Source: Herpetosiphonaceae bacterium
Lineage (GTDB): Bacteria > Chloroflexota > Chloroflexia > Chloroflexales > Kallotenuaceae
Assembly: GCA_013821605.1 (NCBI GenBank)
Contig: JACDGP010000023.1
Span: 1 to 53,389, forward strand
Direction of reading: 5' to 3'
DNA: 53,389 nucleotides
Below, piece by piece: positions 16,593 to 25,140 of the stretch (its first letter is position 1; each line of letters starts with the position of its first letter). The position numbers and the translations under genes were made by a program. The notes under the pieces were generated by a model. That model was not told the origin of the DNA and searched no databases. It worked only from the letters and a program-made list of their open reading frames with translations.

Positions 16593-16601
16593 TGCTATAC
16601 T
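16593..16601 (+). promoter_or_regulatory. Extended -10 immediately before murI (leaderless start)
   Basis: TGCTATACT is an extended -10 whose last base is only eight bases before the murI ATG at 16610. Transcription would begin at or one to two bases before the start codon, and no ribosome-binding site is present, so a leaderless mRNA is predicted. Confidence 0.5.
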
Positions 16602-16609
16602 CGCAGCGT

Positions 16610-17434
16610 ATGCACACTACTGGCCCCATCGGGGTGTTTGATTCGGGCGTAGGCGGGCTGTCGGTGCTCCGAGAACTGTGTACCTTGTTGCCCAACGAGG
16701 ATTATTGTTACGCTGCCGACTCGCATAATTGTCCGTATGGCAGCCGAGGTGAAGCCTTTATCCAGCAACGCTCACTGCGAATCGTCGGCTGGCTGATCGA
16801 GCAGGGTGCGAAGGTGATTGTGGTCGCCTGTAATACGGCAACAGCAGCTGCGGCTCCGCTCCTACGCGCGACCTATCCGGTGCCGATTATTGCTATGGAA
16901 CCCGCGATCAAGCCCGCCGTTGCTGCTACCCATACTGGAGTCATCGGGGTGCTGGCCACGGTCGGCACATCGCGAAGCACGCGCTTAAGCAGCTTGATCG
17001 AGCGTTACGGCCACGATGTCGAAGTGCTGACGCAGCCCTGTCCGGGTCTCGTTGAGCAGATCGAAGCCGGGGATCTGGATGGTCCAGACACCTGTGCGCT
17101 GATCGAACGTTATACCGGCCCGTTGATCGCCCGTGGGGCCGATGTGCTGGTACTGGGCTGCACCCATTATCCCTTTTTGCGCCCCACCTTGACAATGCTG
17201 CTCGGCCCGCAGATCAGGCTGATTGATACCGGTGCGGCGGTCGCCCGCCAAACCGCACGCGTGTTGCGCGACCAGGGGCTATTAGCGACACGAACAACCG
17301 GACGCATCGAGTTTTGGACGAGTGCTGACCCGGCTGAGAGTGCGCCAGTGGTGCAGCGCCTCTGGCACATGCCGTTACCCATCCAACGGTTGCCGCTGGC
17401 GATTGCGTATCCCGAGCATCAACTGCAAGCATAA
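16610..17434 (+). CDS. murI: Glutamate racemase
   Basis: MurI converts L-glutamate to D-glutamate for peptidoglycan. The 274-residue protein has the family landmarks: GVFDSGVGGLSVLREL at the N-terminus, YAADSHNCPYGSR, the first catalytic cysteine in VVACNTATAAA (about residue 74), AMEPAIKPA, and the second cysteine in VLGCTHYPFLRP (about residue 184). Length and order are normal. ATG at 16610 is preferred over an upstream frame start because it matches the family start and an extended -10 lies just before it. The gene precedes minCDE by 73 bp and may be grouped with cell-envelope functions. Confidence 0.96.
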   Translation: MHTTGPIGVFDSGVGGLSVLRELCTLLPNEDYCYAADSHNCPYGSRGEAFIQQRSLRIVGWLIEQGAKVIVVACNTATAAAAPLLRATYPVPIIAMEPAIKPAVAATHTGVIGVLATVGTSRSTRLSSLIERYGHDVEVLTQPCPGLVEQIEAGDLDGPDTCALIERYTGPLIARGADVLVLGCTHYPFLRPTLTMLLGPQIRLIDTGAAVARQTARVLRDQGLLATRTTGRIEFWTSADPAESAPVVQRLWHMPLPIQRLPLAIAYPEHQLQA

Positions 17435-17441
17435 TGCAACA

Positions 17442-17469
17442 TTGGCGGTTTGCAACTGTACACTATACT
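17442..17469 (+). promoter_or_regulatory. Candidate minCDE promoter
   Basis: TTGGCG (17442-17447), 16-bp spacer, TATACT (17464-17469), located about 40 bases before the minC start. The fit to sigma-70 hexamers is reasonable but the -35 is imperfect. Confidence 0.45.
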
Positions 17470-17507
17470 TGTAAAATATTATCGTAAACATACCCTGGGA
17501 GGGTAGC

Positions 17508-18170
17508 ATGGGGCCAGTCGCAATTAAAGGCGGAAAAGATGGGCTGCGTCTTGTGCTGGCCGAACAGGTGCCATGGGATGAGGTACTCCAGGCGCTACGG
17601 GAGCAATTAGGCCGCAACCCTGAGTTCTTTCATGGCGTCGAATTGACAATCGATACGGGCGAACGCCCAATCTTGGAGGAAGAGCTGCAGCAATTAATGG
17701 CGGCGATGGCCGAGCATAGCCTGCAGCCCACTGTGTTGGCGACAGGCTCGCGTGAGGGCCGGACTGCCGGCAGAACGGCCGGTATCACGACACGTCCTGC
17801 CATCCGGCCTGCGCCAACGGCTACGCCGGTCGTCGACCTGGACTCGGCCTTTATGGTACAACGTACCTTGCGTTCAGGCCAGGTGCTCCGCCATCCGGGA
17901 CATATTACGGTGATTGGTGACATTAATCCTGGCTCGGAAGTAATTGCGGGCGGCAGCATTGTTGTGTGGGGCCGGCTACGCGGTTCGGCACATGCCGGAG
18001 CACTGGGCGACGAAAGCGCCTGCGTATGTGCGATCGAGCTCACGCCGACGATGTTGCGCATCGGCACGAAAATCGCTCGGCCACCGGAATCGCGGCCATC
18101 GGGTCCAGAAGTTGCCCGCGTCACGGCACAGGGCATTGAAGTCGAGCCATGGGAAACCGGCAAACGTTAA
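17508..18170 (+). CDS. minC: Septum-site determining protein MinC
   Basis: MinC blocks FtsZ assembly away from midcell and is recruited to the membrane by MinD. In the 220-residue product, residues 1-75 match the N-terminal FtsZ-inhibiting domain (VAIKGGKDGLRLVL...LREQLGRNPEFFHGVELTIDTGERPI), and residues about 118-205 are the C-terminal beta-helix (VQRTLRSGQVLRHPGHITVIGDINPGSEVIAGGSIVVWGRLRGSAHAGALGDE), with the signature R(S)GQ and GDVNPGAE-like segments. A linker rich in Ala/Arg/Thr-Pro connects them. GGGAGGGTAGC is the ribosome-binding site. It is first in a minC-minD-minE order, 28 bp ahead of minD. Confidence 0.93.
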   Translation: MGPVAIKGGKDGLRLVLAEQVPWDEVLQALREQLGRNPEFFHGVELTIDTGERPILEEELQQLMAAMAEHSLQPTVLATGSREGRTAGRTAGITTRPAIRPAPTATPVVDLDSAFMVQRTLRSGQVLRHPGHITVIGDINPGSEVIAGGSIVVWGRLRGSAHAGALGDESACVCAIELTPTMLRIGTKIARPPESRPSGPEVARVTAQGIEVEPWETGKR

Positions 18171-18198
18171 CCCAATACATTTATGGAAGGAATACACT

Positions 18199-18996
18199 AT
18201 GGCCCGCATCGTCACGATTACATCTGGTAAAGGTGGCGTCGGCAAAACGACGACGACAGCGAACCTGGGCACGGCGCTTGCCATCCACGGCCAGCGCGTG
18301 GCGGTCGTTGACGCCGATATTGGTCTGCGCAATCTTGATGTCGTGATGGGCTTGGAAAATCGCATCGTCTATGATCTGGTCGATGTGGTCGAAGGCCGCT
18401 GCCGGTTACGGCAGGCCTTGATTAAAGATAAGCGCTTCCCCGAGTTGTTCTTGCTCCCCGCTGCCCAAACACGCGACAAGGATTCGGTCACACCCGACGA
18501 TATGGTGGCGCTCTGCACCGAACTGCGCCGCGAGTTTGATTTCGTCCTGATCGACTCGCCGGCCGGCATCGAGGCCGGTTTCCGCAACGCGATCGCCGGT
18601 GCCGATGAGGTCGTGATTGTTACGACGCCCGAAGTATCAGCGGTGCGCGATGCCGACCGGATTGTGGGGCTGGTCGAAGCCAACGAAAAAGGCCACCCGA
18701 AGTTGATCCTGAACCGCATTCGTCCTGATATGGTTAAGCGTGGCGACATGATGACCAACGAAGATGTGGTCGAGATTCTGGCGATTGACCTGATCGGCGT
18801 GGTACCCGACGATCAAAGTATTATCACAACCACCAACCGGGGCGAGGTTGCGGTCATGGATCGCAACTCACAAGCAGGCCGCGCGTTTTCCAATATTGCC
18901 CGCCGTTTGATGGGCGAAGATGTTCCTTTGCAGGTATTGACGAGCAATACGGGCTTGCTCAACCGCATGTTCGGTGCTCTTGGTTTACGGCGTTAG
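18199..18996 (+). CDS. minD: Septum-site determining ATPase MinD
   Basis: MinD is the membrane-bound ATPase of the division-site system. The 265-residue product begins MARIVTITSGKGGVGKTTT with the deviant Walker A motif (Lys11, Lys16). It also has DADIGLRNLDVVMGLENRIVYDLVDV, FVLIDSPAGIEAGF (Walker B region) and VTTPEVSAVRDADR. The final residues NRMFGALGLRR form the amphipathic membrane-targeting helix. Length is normal. The ribosome-binding site GGAAGGAAT precedes the ATG, and minE follows after 34 bp. ATP-dependent oscillation with MinE is the expected behaviour, not shown by sequence. Confidence 0.97.
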   Translation: MARIVTITSGKGGVGKTTTTANLGTALAIHGQRVAVVDADIGLRNLDVVMGLENRIVYDLVDVVEGRCRLRQALIKDKRFPELFLLPAAQTRDKDSVTPDDMVALCTELRREFDFVLIDSPAGIEAGFRNAIAGADEVVIVTTPEVSAVRDADRIVGLVEANEKGHPKLILNRIRPDMVKRGDMMTNEDVVEILAIDLIGVVPDDQSIITTTNRGEVAVMDRNSQAGRAFSNIARRLMGEDVPLQVLTSNTGLLNRMFGALGLRR

Positions 18997-19030
18997 GCGC
19001 GGGCGCCTCTTACCTAGGAGAAGATACACA

Positions 19031-19291
19031 ATGAGCTTTTTAGATACGTTACTTGGTCGCACTCGTACCAACAGCTCGTCGGTAGCGAAAGAGCGCCTGC
19101 TGACGGTTCTGGTCCATGATCGGGTGAAGTTGACCCCCGACATGATGGAGGCCATGCGCGCCGAAATTGTAGCCGTTATCTCGAAATATGTTGATATTGA
19201 GGATGCCGATGCGATCGAGGTGTCGCTGCTGCGAGGTGATACTGCCGATCATCTAAAGGCCGATATTCCGGTACGACGGCAACGTACATGA
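19031..19291 (+). CDS. minE: Cell division topological specificity factor MinE
   Basis: MinE stimulates the MinD ATPase and confines MinC/D to the poles. The 86-residue protein has the N-terminal membrane-binding stretch MSFLDTLLGR, the contact region SSVAKERLLTVLVHDRVKLTPDMMEAMRAEIVAVISKYVDI, and the C-terminal dimerisation part (DADAIEVSLLRGDTADHLKADIPVRR). ATG at 19031 is chosen over an earlier frame start because AGGAGAAG lies eight to ten bases before. The transporter gene begins eight bases after its stop. Confidence 0.93.
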   Translation: MSFLDTLLGRTRTNSSSVAKERLLTVLVHDRVKLTPDMMEAMRAEIVAVISKYVDIEDADAIEVSLLRGDTADHLKADIPVRRQRT

Positions 19292-19298
19292 GGTCCGT

Positions 19299-20516
19299 GT
19301 GACTCAGCCACAATCGTTGCACTTCCCACTATGGGCTAAAATTACCACCATCGCTATTGTCACGACGCTCTTGGTCTTGCTGCTGCGGGCGATGGATGGC
19401 TTGCTGACGCCGTTTTTGTGGGCGATGGTCACGGCCTACCTGCTCAGCCCAATCGTCCGCATCCTAACGCACCGCACACGTATCAGCCGCTTCTATTGGG
19501 TCTTACTGCTCTATGTGATCGCCGGCTTCCTGATCTTCACAGCAGTGAATACACTCGGCCCGCTGGTTGCCGATCAATTCACCAGCTTGCGTACAGCCTT
19601 GCCGGATTTTGCGAATGGTGCTTCGAGCTGGATCCAACAACATGGCGCGATACGCGTCGGCGGCGTCAGCATTAATCTCCAAGCAGCCGAAGACGATTTG
19701 GTGCGCTGGCTCACCACGCTGATCACCGATATTCCCAAGAATTTGCCCAACCTAGTGATTGGGGTGATCGAACGGCTGATTTTGTGGCTCGTCTTTCTGG
19801 TCGTGACCTTCTATCTGTTACTGCAGGGCGAACGCGTCGTTAACTCAGTCTATACTCTCGTTCCGCCCCCCCACCGTGAGGAGATTCGCGAACTGGGCCA
19901 GTCGGTCGACCGAGTATTAGGCGCCTATATCCGTTCACAAATCATTCTGATCATGGTCATGACGCTTGTCACCTGGGCAGCACTCTCGATCCTGCAGATT
20001 CAGTATGCCCTAATCCTTGCGATTACCACCGGCTTCCTAGAGGTCATTCCGTTCGCCGGTCCGTACACCGCAGCAGCCATCACGATCTTCGTCTCACTGG
20101 TTCAGCAAACGCCGCCCTTCGGCTGGCCGCAGTGGCTGTTGGCATTGGTCGTTGCGGGCGTTTATCTGGTGCTCCGCCAGGCTGAAGATCATTTGATCAT
20201 CCCCAACTTGGTCGGTCATATTGTAAAGCTGCACCCGATCGTCGTGATTTTCGCCGTGCTGGCAGGTGGCCATCTGGCCGGTCCACTAGGTCTGTTTGTG
20301 GCGATTCCGGTTGCCGCCAGCATACGTATCGTGCTGGCCTACCTTTACAACAAACTAGTCGATAGTCCCACGCCGATCGCAGAGGTCCATGCCGAGGAAG
20401 CCGAGCTGCTGGGGTCGACCAGCGGGCCGGTCATGGCGGAGCCATCACCAGTTACTCCCCCATCGCAACTACCGGTGCGGCGTACCGACCGCAAAGATGA
20501 ACCTGCGACGCGCTGA
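19299..20516 (+). CDS. AI-2E (PerM) family membrane transporter
   Basis: This 405-residue polytopic protein has about eight hydrophobic segments. The family pattern is visible: VLLLRAMDGLLTPFLWAMVTAYLLSPIVRIL near the N-terminus, FLVVTFYLLLQGERV, an amphipathic middle (HREEIRELGQSVDRVLGAYIRSQIILIMVMTLVTW), GFLEVIPFAGPY and ILPxL-type EDHLIIPNLVGHIVKLHPIVVIFAVLAGGHLAGPLGLFVAIPVAA. Members export diverse solutes, including sodium/proton exchange or AI-2; the substrate here cannot be told. A hydrophilic C-terminal tail follows. GTG start at 19299, eight bases after minE, suggests co-transcription with min genes. Its end overlaps the acetyltransferase start by 20 bases. Confidence 0.85.
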   Translation: MTQPQSLHFPLWAKITTIAIVTTLLVLLLRAMDGLLTPFLWAMVTAYLLSPIVRILTHRTRISRFYWVLLLYVIAGFLIFTAVNTLGPLVADQFTSLRTALPDFANGASSWIQQHGAIRVGGVSINLQAAEDDLVRWLTTLITDIPKNLPNLVIGVIERLILWLVFLVVTFYLLLQGERVVNSVYTLVPPPHREEIRELGQSVDRVLGAYIRSQIILIMVMTLVTWAALSILQIQYALILAITTGFLEVIPFAGPYTAAAITIFVSLVQQTPPFGWPQWLLALVVAGVYLVLRQAEDHLIIPNLVGHIVKLHPIVVIFAVLAGGHLAGPLGLFVAIPVAASIRIVLAYLYNKLVDSPTPIAEVHAEEAELLGSTSGPVMAEPSPVTPPSQLPVRRTDRKDEPATR

Positions 20517-21036
20517 ACCGACCGAGCTAGCAGCGTGTGCCGCACTGTCTACCCAAGTTCAATCGGCATATGTGTGGCAGGTTCAGGTTGAGCGCGATGC
20601 GACCCAACCGCTGGTGAACACGGAGATTGCGGTGGCACTGCGTTGCATCCGCTTACCACGACCCGTGATGCTGCAGACGGTAGATCCGCATCTGGAAGAG
20701 CTCTGGCGGGTGGCCGAACTGGTCCTGGTCGCCGAAGAAGGCGACGCAATTGCTGGCTACGCCGTGCTGACTCAGGCGATCGAGCAACCGGCCTGGATTC
20801 TGGCGCGGCTGGTCGTCGCGCCAGCCCTGCGCCTACGCGGCCTCGGTAGCCAGTTGATCCGGGAAGCCGCGCGCTTGGCACAAGAACAAGGCCAACAAGC
20901 TTTGCTGGCCGCCTGCCCCGTACGGAATCACCCGGCGGTCGCCTGTTTGATACGTGGCGGTTTGAACTTTGCCGGTTATAGCGAAGCAACTTATGCACGC
21001 GGCGATATTGCGCTGTTATGGCAGCGGACCGTGTAG
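20497..21036 (+). CDS. GNAT-family N-acetyltransferase
   Basis: The 179-residue protein carries the acetyl-CoA binding motif A of GNAT enzymes, ARLVVAPALRLRGLGSQLIREAARLAQEQG (RxxGxG/A form R-L-R-G-L-G), and a following segment for motif B (NHPAVACLIRGGLNFAGYSEATY). The substrate is unknown; the N-terminal half (MNLRRAEPTELAACAAL) is typical. ATG at 20497 starts the family sequence and overlaps the preceding gene by 20 bases, implying translational coupling. A terminator for the opposite-strand tRNA gene lies just after its stop. Confidence 0.8.
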   Translation: MNLRRAEPTELAACAALSTQVQSAYVWQVQVERDATQPLVNTEIAVALRCIRLPRPVMLQTVDPHLEELWRVAELVLVAEEGDAIAGYAVLTQAIEQPAWILARLVVAPALRLRGLGSQLIREAARLAQEQGQQALLAACPVRNHPAVACLIRGGLNFAGYSEATYARGDIALLWQRTV

Positions 21037-21037
21037 C

Positions 21038-21072
21038 AAAAAACCGCCGCTTCGTGTTTAGCGAAGCGGCGG
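21038..21072 (-). terminator. Intrinsic terminator of the tRNA-Leu gene
   Basis: An 11-bp perfect stem (CCGCCGCTTCG / CGAAGCGGCGG, 21044-21054 and 21062-21072) with a 7-base loop is followed, on the minus strand, by TTTTTT. It lies 10 bases after the tRNA 3' end. In the plus orientation no T-run follows. Confidence 0.85.
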
Positions 21073-21082
21073 CTATGCTCCC

Positions 21083-21167
21083 TGGTGGGGATGAAGGGAC
21101 TCGAACCCTTACACCTTGCGGTATATGCTCCTAAGGCATACGCGGCTGCCAATTACGCCACATCCCC
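21083..21167 (-). tRNA. tRNA-Leu, anticodon UAG
   Basis: An 85-nt tRNA with acceptor stem GGGGATG/CATCCCC, D-arm GTGGCGTAATTGGCAGCC, anticodon stem-loop TATGC-CTTAGGA-GCATA (anticodon TAG at 21131-21133), a long variable arm (ACCGCAAGGT) expected of class II tRNA-Leu, and T-loop GGTTCGAGTCC. The CCA end is genomically encoded (21083-21085). It reads CUA and other CUN codons by wobble. Confidence 0.95.
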
Positions 21168-21217
21168 GCGCGGCAAAAGTATAGCACGGCTGTAGCGCGC
21201 TCGCAAAGTCGCAACAC

Positions 21218-22234
21218 TTACGCTCGGCTGGCCGTGACTAGAGCTTCGAGTCGTTGCATAGCCGAGCCATTATCCAAAGCAGCAGCAGCTAGCGCCAGCC
21301 CTTCGGGCAGTTCAGCAGCATAATCGGCGGCGACCATAGCGGCAGCCGCATTCAACAAAACCACATCACGGCGTGGCCCCCGATCCTCGCCCCTCAAAAT
21401 ACCCCGTGCAATTGCTACATTCTCACCGACGGTGCCACCCTGCAAACTTGCCCGGTCGGCGCGCCGGATGCCGAACGTCTCCGGGCTAATCTCGAACCGG
21501 CGCGGTTGCTCACCACCACGCACATCCCACACCAAGCTTGGTGCACTTAAGCTGATCTCGTCAACGCCGTCGGTGCCGTGGACGACCAGAGCATGCTGGG
21601 TACCCATACGACTGAGGGCGCTCGCCAGCTTTTCGGCCAACGTAGCCGAGGCAACACCGAGCACTTGATACTGGGCGTGCGCCGGATTGGTGAGTGGCCC
21701 CAGGACATTAAAGACAGTTCGAATCCCGATCTCGCTACGAATCGGCGCAGCATAACGCATGGCCGGGTGGAATTTCTGTGCAAACATGAAACCAATGCCG
21801 GCCTTGTCCAAGCAGCGCCGCACGCCTTCGGCATCAAGGTCGATCACCACGCCCAGCCCTTCCAACACATCTGCTGATCCACACTGCGATGACATGGCGC
21901 GATTACCATGCTTTGCCACCACCGCACCGGCACCGGCGGCGATGAATGCCGCGACGGTAGAAATGTTAAAGGTATTCGAGGCATCACCGCCCGTGCCGCA
22001 GGTATCCAGCACCGCGCCCTCGTGCCCGACCGGCAGCGCCTTTTCGCGCATGACTAGCGCCATTCCCGCAATCTCAGCGTCGGTCTCACCTTTAAGATGG
22101 AGTGCAGTAAGCAAAGCAGCGATCTGGGCCGCCGTTGCCTCACCACTCATAATCGCTTCCATAACGGCGGCGGCAGCCTCCTGTTCAAGGTCACGACCGG
22201 CGACGACGGTCTTTATTGCGTCTCGTATGTGCAT
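21218..22234 (-). CDS. trpD: Anthranilate phosphoribosyltransferase
   Basis: TrpD transfers phosphoribosyl from PRPP to anthranilate, the second step of tryptophan biosynthesis. The 338-residue product has an N-terminal helical domain, then the family signatures DTCGTGGDASNTFNISTVAAFIAAGAGAVVAKHGNRAMSSQCGSADVLEGLG (PRPP-binding GTGGD and KHGNR), GFMFAQKFHPAMRYAAPIR, and FNVLGPLTNPA. The start at 22234 or the GTG one codon before (22237) both fit GGGGAAAAAG upstream. It stands alone between tRNA-Leu and an oxidoreductase, not in a trp operon here. Confidence 0.96.
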   Translation of the reverse strand: MHIRDAIKTVVAGRDLEQEAAAAVMEAIMSGEATAAQIAALLTALHLKGETDAEIAGMALVMREKALPVGHEGAVLDTCGTGGDASNTFNISTVAAFIAAGAGAVVAKHGNRAMSSQCGSADVLEGLGVVIDLDAEGVRRCLDKAGIGFMFAQKFHPAMRYAAPIRSEIGIRTVFNVLGPLTNPAHAQYQVLGVASATLAEKLASALSRMGTQHALVVHGTDGVDEISLSAPSLVWDVRGGEQPRRFEISPETFGIRRADRASLQGGTVGENVAIARGILRGEDRGPRRDVVLLNAAAAMVAADYAAELPEGLALAAAALDNGSAMQRLEALVTASRA

Positions 22235-22373
22235 CACTTTTTCCCCAACTGCAGAACCGGTAGTGTAGCATGTCCGTGAGGATCATATAGAGCCATGACC
22301 AGACGATTGCTACAGGCTGCTAAATCACCGATACTAGCGGCACTTTCGACAAGCAGAACGAGGAGGTTCGGTG

Positions 22374-23627
22374 ATGGATCCAATACGGCTGATTGTGGTG
22401 GGAGCCGGAAGTCGCGGTACCGGGTATGCGACCTATGCGCGGCAACATCCGGAACAGGTGCAGATCGTCGGGGTCGCCGAGCCACGAGACTTTTACCGTG
22501 AGCGGCTGGCCGACGACTATGATATTCCCTTCGACAACGTTTGTAACGACTGGTGCCAGCTTACAGAGCGTCCAAAGTTCGCGGATGGCGTTATTATTGC
22601 CGTTCAGGATGCTGAGCATGCCGACCCAGCGATCGCCTTTGCCAATCTGGGCTACCATATCTTGCTGGAAAAACCGATGGCTCCAAGTTCCGAGGATTGC
22701 CGACGGATCGTCGAAGCCGCAAAACGAAACGACGTTATTTTTGCGGTGTGCCATGTGATGCGTTACACCCATTACACGCAGCAACTAAAGGCGATCATCG
22801 ACTCGGGCCGGATCGGCACGATTGTGAGCATCGCGCACCTAGAACCGGTCGGCTACTGGCACCAGGCCCACTCGTTTGTACGCGGCAACTGGCGCAACGA
22901 AGCCCAATCATCACCCATGCTCCTAGCCAAGTCCTGCCATGACGTGGACTGGCTCCGCTATATCATGGGCCAGCCCTGCGTGCAGGTCTCGTCCTTCGGC
23001 AGCCTGAAGCACTTCCGTCCGGAGGAGCGACCGGATGGGGCCACCGACCGCTGTCTCACCTGTCCGGTCGAGCCGCGCTGCCCCTACTCGGCCATCAAGA
23101 TCTACCTTGGCCGCGTCGAACGTGGTGAGACTGGCTGGCCCGTGAACGTTCTCACACCTGATGTAACCGTGACCGGGGTGACGGAGGCCCTCCGCACAGG
23201 TCCCTATGGCCGCTGCGTCTATGGCTGCGACAACGATGTTGTCGATCATCAGGTCGTCAACATGGTCTTCGCCAACGGCGCGACCGCCTCGTTTACGATG
23301 ACGGCCTTTACTAAGCAGCGCGATCGCGAGACGCGCATCTTTGGTACGCACGGGGAGATCTACGGCGATGGCTCCACCATCGAGATCTACGATTTTCTGA
23401 CCGACCAAACCGAGGTCATCACGACCGACCAGTCATCCGATGGCTCGATTTTGACGGGCCATGGGGGTGGCGATTACGCGCTCATGCAACACTTCGTCGC
23501 GGCACTGGCCAGCAATGATGCCACGCAAATCCTCTCTGGCCCTCAAGAAAGCCTTGAGACGCATTTGACCGTCTTTGCAGCAGAGACGGCTCGTCGTGAA
23601 GGACGTGTCGTCAACGTGCTCGTGTAA
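22374..23627 (+). CDS. Gfo/Idh/MocA-family oxidoreductase
   Basis: This 417-residue protein has the N-terminal Rossmann fold (RLIVVGAGSRGTGYATYARQHPEQVQIVGVAEPRD) and the family LLEKPMAPSSEDCRRIVEAAKR motif with catalytic Lys in EKP. The C-terminal substrate domain contains an MLLAKSCHDVDWLRYIMG block with the conserved HD(V/I)D. A CLTCPVEPRCPYSA insertion (C-x2-C-x4-C) may bind a metal, a feature of one subgroup of these sugar dehydrogenases. The substrate is probably a sugar or inositol derivative. AGGAGG precedes ATG 22374 (spacing eight); a GTG one codon earlier is possible. The gene is divergent from trpD. Confidence 0.88.
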   Translation: MDPIRLIVVGAGSRGTGYATYARQHPEQVQIVGVAEPRDFYRERLADDYDIPFDNVCNDWCQLTERPKFADGVIIAVQDAEHADPAIAFANLGYHILLEKPMAPSSEDCRRIVEAAKRNDVIFAVCHVMRYTHYTQQLKAIIDSGRIGTIVSIAHLEPVGYWHQAHSFVRGNWRNEAQSSPMLLAKSCHDVDWLRYIMGQPCVQVSSFGSLKHFRPEERPDGATDRCLTCPVEPRCPYSAIKIYLGRVERGETGWPVNVLTPDVTVTGVTEALRTGPYGRCVYGCDNDVVDHQVVNMVFANGATASFTMTAFTKQRDRETRIFGTHGEIYGDGSTIEIYDFLTDQTEVITTDQSSDGSILTGHGGGDYALMQHFVAALASNDATQILSGPQESLETHLTVFAAETARREGRVVNVLV

Positions 23628-23746
23628 TATATCTGATGGACGATGCTCCTTTGGTGATTGGTGAGCACCGCTTGCTACGATCACGGCCAACGATTTCAAA
23701 AGGACCACGATGTATTACTTCGTCAACGGCGGAGAACAACAGCCCT

Positions 23747-24134
23747 ATGGATATCCTCCCTTTGCTAGATGAATTGCAAGCGATGGCCCGTAATGGTTTG
23801 CGCTATTCACAAGATTGGTATGATCAGCAACGGTACAGACGTCTGCTTGAACTGGCTATCCACTATTACGGCATGGTGGTTGACCTACCACCAGCGGATA
23901 TCCGTCAGCGTCTGGCCGCCCAACTTGGCGGCCCTTCGCCTTCAGTCGGCGCGAACGCCGCTATTTTTGACCAGCATGGGGCTATATTACTCCAGCGTTG
24001 TTGGAGGGGAACTGCACTGTTCGGATGAAGGAGTAGATGTGCGCTATCGGCAGGTTGCTGACGTTACTGATTGGAGTGCGGATCACCAGCGGCAGGCCTT
24101 GGTTGCGCACGCTTGCTGGTTAGGACAGCAATAG
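23747..24134 (+). pseudogene. NUDIX hydrolase with the Nudix box deleted
   Basis: Residues 1-70 match the N-terminal Nudix_N_2 domain (LLDELQAMARNGLRYSQDWYDQQRYRRLLELA) and the first strand of a NUDIX fold, VGANAAIFDQHGAILLQR. Immediately after LLQR (near 24003) the frame changes and continues as GGELHCSDEGVDVRYRQVADVTDW...HQRQALVAHA, the usual C-terminal part (GGEL..SDE..EVR). The intervening 60 or so codons containing GX5EX7REUXEEXGU are gone. The gene is therefore a deletion pseudogene and cannot hydrolyse nucleoside diphosphate substrates. Confidence 0.7.
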
Positions 24135-24343
24135 GAGAACCTGTGAAACCTCCTTATTGAGTCAGCACACGAGGTGTCACGGCTGCGCTAGTCCGCTGAA
24201 CAGCATCCGCCGAACTCTTATATGATGGGCTGTTACTCCCCAAACGTCCAAAATCGGATCGGCCTAGGGACGCTTAAGGGCATGAGAACCTACCTAAAGC
24301 GGATCACCATTCAAGGATACTTGGCCCAGCAACAGGTGCAATA

Positions 24344-24448
24344 GAGGCGTACAACAATTACCGCTGGCATAAGCTGCAAGGTGGTGATCATAGTGCATTA
24401 GGCGACTGCCGAGCCACGCTTGAACTGATGAAAGAGATGGCAGGATAA
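24344..24448 (+). pseudogene. 3' remnant of a DnaQ-like exonuclease gene
   Basis: The frame before the stop at 24446-24448 encodes EAYNNYRWHKLQGGDHSALGDCRATLELMKEMAG. The block HSALGDCRATL is the exo III motif (HxALxD) of 3'-5' exonucleases of the RNase T/DnaQ family. The rest of the gene cannot be found upstream. Positions 24135-24343 hold nothing else recognisable. Confidence 0.5.
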
Positions 24449-24554
24449 CAGCTAGTTCTGGCACCTGCTTGACTGATTGCCAAAGATGAGCTAGACATGC
24501 TACTCATGAACTCACAACTTTGGTACTATAGTGCATTGTGAAGGAGCTATAGCA

Positions 24555-24806
24555 ATGCTTACCAGTGTCGAGGGTGTGTACCATAACGGCAAGATTGAGT
24601 TGACCGAGCAGCCGACCGGCTTGCATGGCGACGTGCGGGTGATCGTTACCTTTATGCCACTTAATTCCGTTGACCTTCCTGCCCGTGGGATAGACGTGAC
24701 TGCAGCAGCCGAGCTACGACAGCGCTTAACATCCTTTATCGATGAATGGAATAGCCCCGAGATGGATATCTATGACAGCTACCCTCCCGCAACCACTAAG
24801 CCCTAA
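24555..24806 (+). CDS. DUF104-like antitoxin partner of the MazF-type toxin
   Basis: The 83-residue product starts MLTSVEGVYHNGKIELTEQPTGLHGDVRVIVTF, the short beta-rich swapped-hairpin pattern of DUF104/AF2212-like antitoxins, and its C-terminal half (RLTSFIDEWNSPEMDIYDSYPP) is acidic and likely wraps the toxin. AAGGAG lies eight bases before ATG 24555. It overlaps the toxin gene by 35 bases in another frame, consistent with coupled translation. Family assignment is moderate. Confidence 0.65.
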   Translation: MLTSVEGVYHNGKIELTEQPTGLHGDVRVIVTFMPLNSVDLPARGIDVTAAAELRQRLTSFIDEWNSPEMDIYDSYPPATTKP

Positions 24807-25140
24807 ACGGGGTGATGTCGTACTGGTGCTGTTTCCGAACTCCAACCTTCGCACCGCCAAACTGCGACCTGCTCTCATCGTGCAGGCTGATCAGCTTGAG
24901 AGTGGCTTACAGCAAATTATCGTTGCCATGATCACGAGCCGCATGTTTCGAGCCAATCATCCTTCACGCGTACGCATCGTGCAATCGCGTCCAATTGGTC
25001 AACGGTCGGGCTTGCTCAGTGACTCAGTAGTGATGACGGACAACCTAGCCACGATTAGTGAAATGGCGATCGAGCAAGTGATCGGGATAATCCCCATGGC
25101 CGAGGTTGACGCAGCATTACGCCATACGCTGCACCTATAA
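24772..25140 (+). CDS. MazF/PemK-family endoribonuclease toxin
   Basis: The 122-residue product has the family pattern: KRGDVVLVLFPNSNLRTAKLRPALIVQADQ (N-terminal GDVVLV.FP and KxRPALIV with the catalytic Arg region), IIVAMITSR, and GLLSDSVVMTDNLATISE near position 90. MazF/PemK enzymes cut mRNA at short motifs and are held by an antitoxin. Start ATG 24772 lies inside the antitoxin gene and gives a family-length protein; longer alternatives upstream lack a ribosome-binding site. The pair sits among decayed genes. Confidence 0.8.
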   Translation: MTATLPQPLSPKRGDVVLVLFPNSNLRTAKLRPALIVQADQLESGLQQIIVAMITSRMFRANHPSRVRIVQSRPIGQRSGLLSDSVVMTDNLATISEMAIEQVIGIIPMAEVDAALRHTLHL

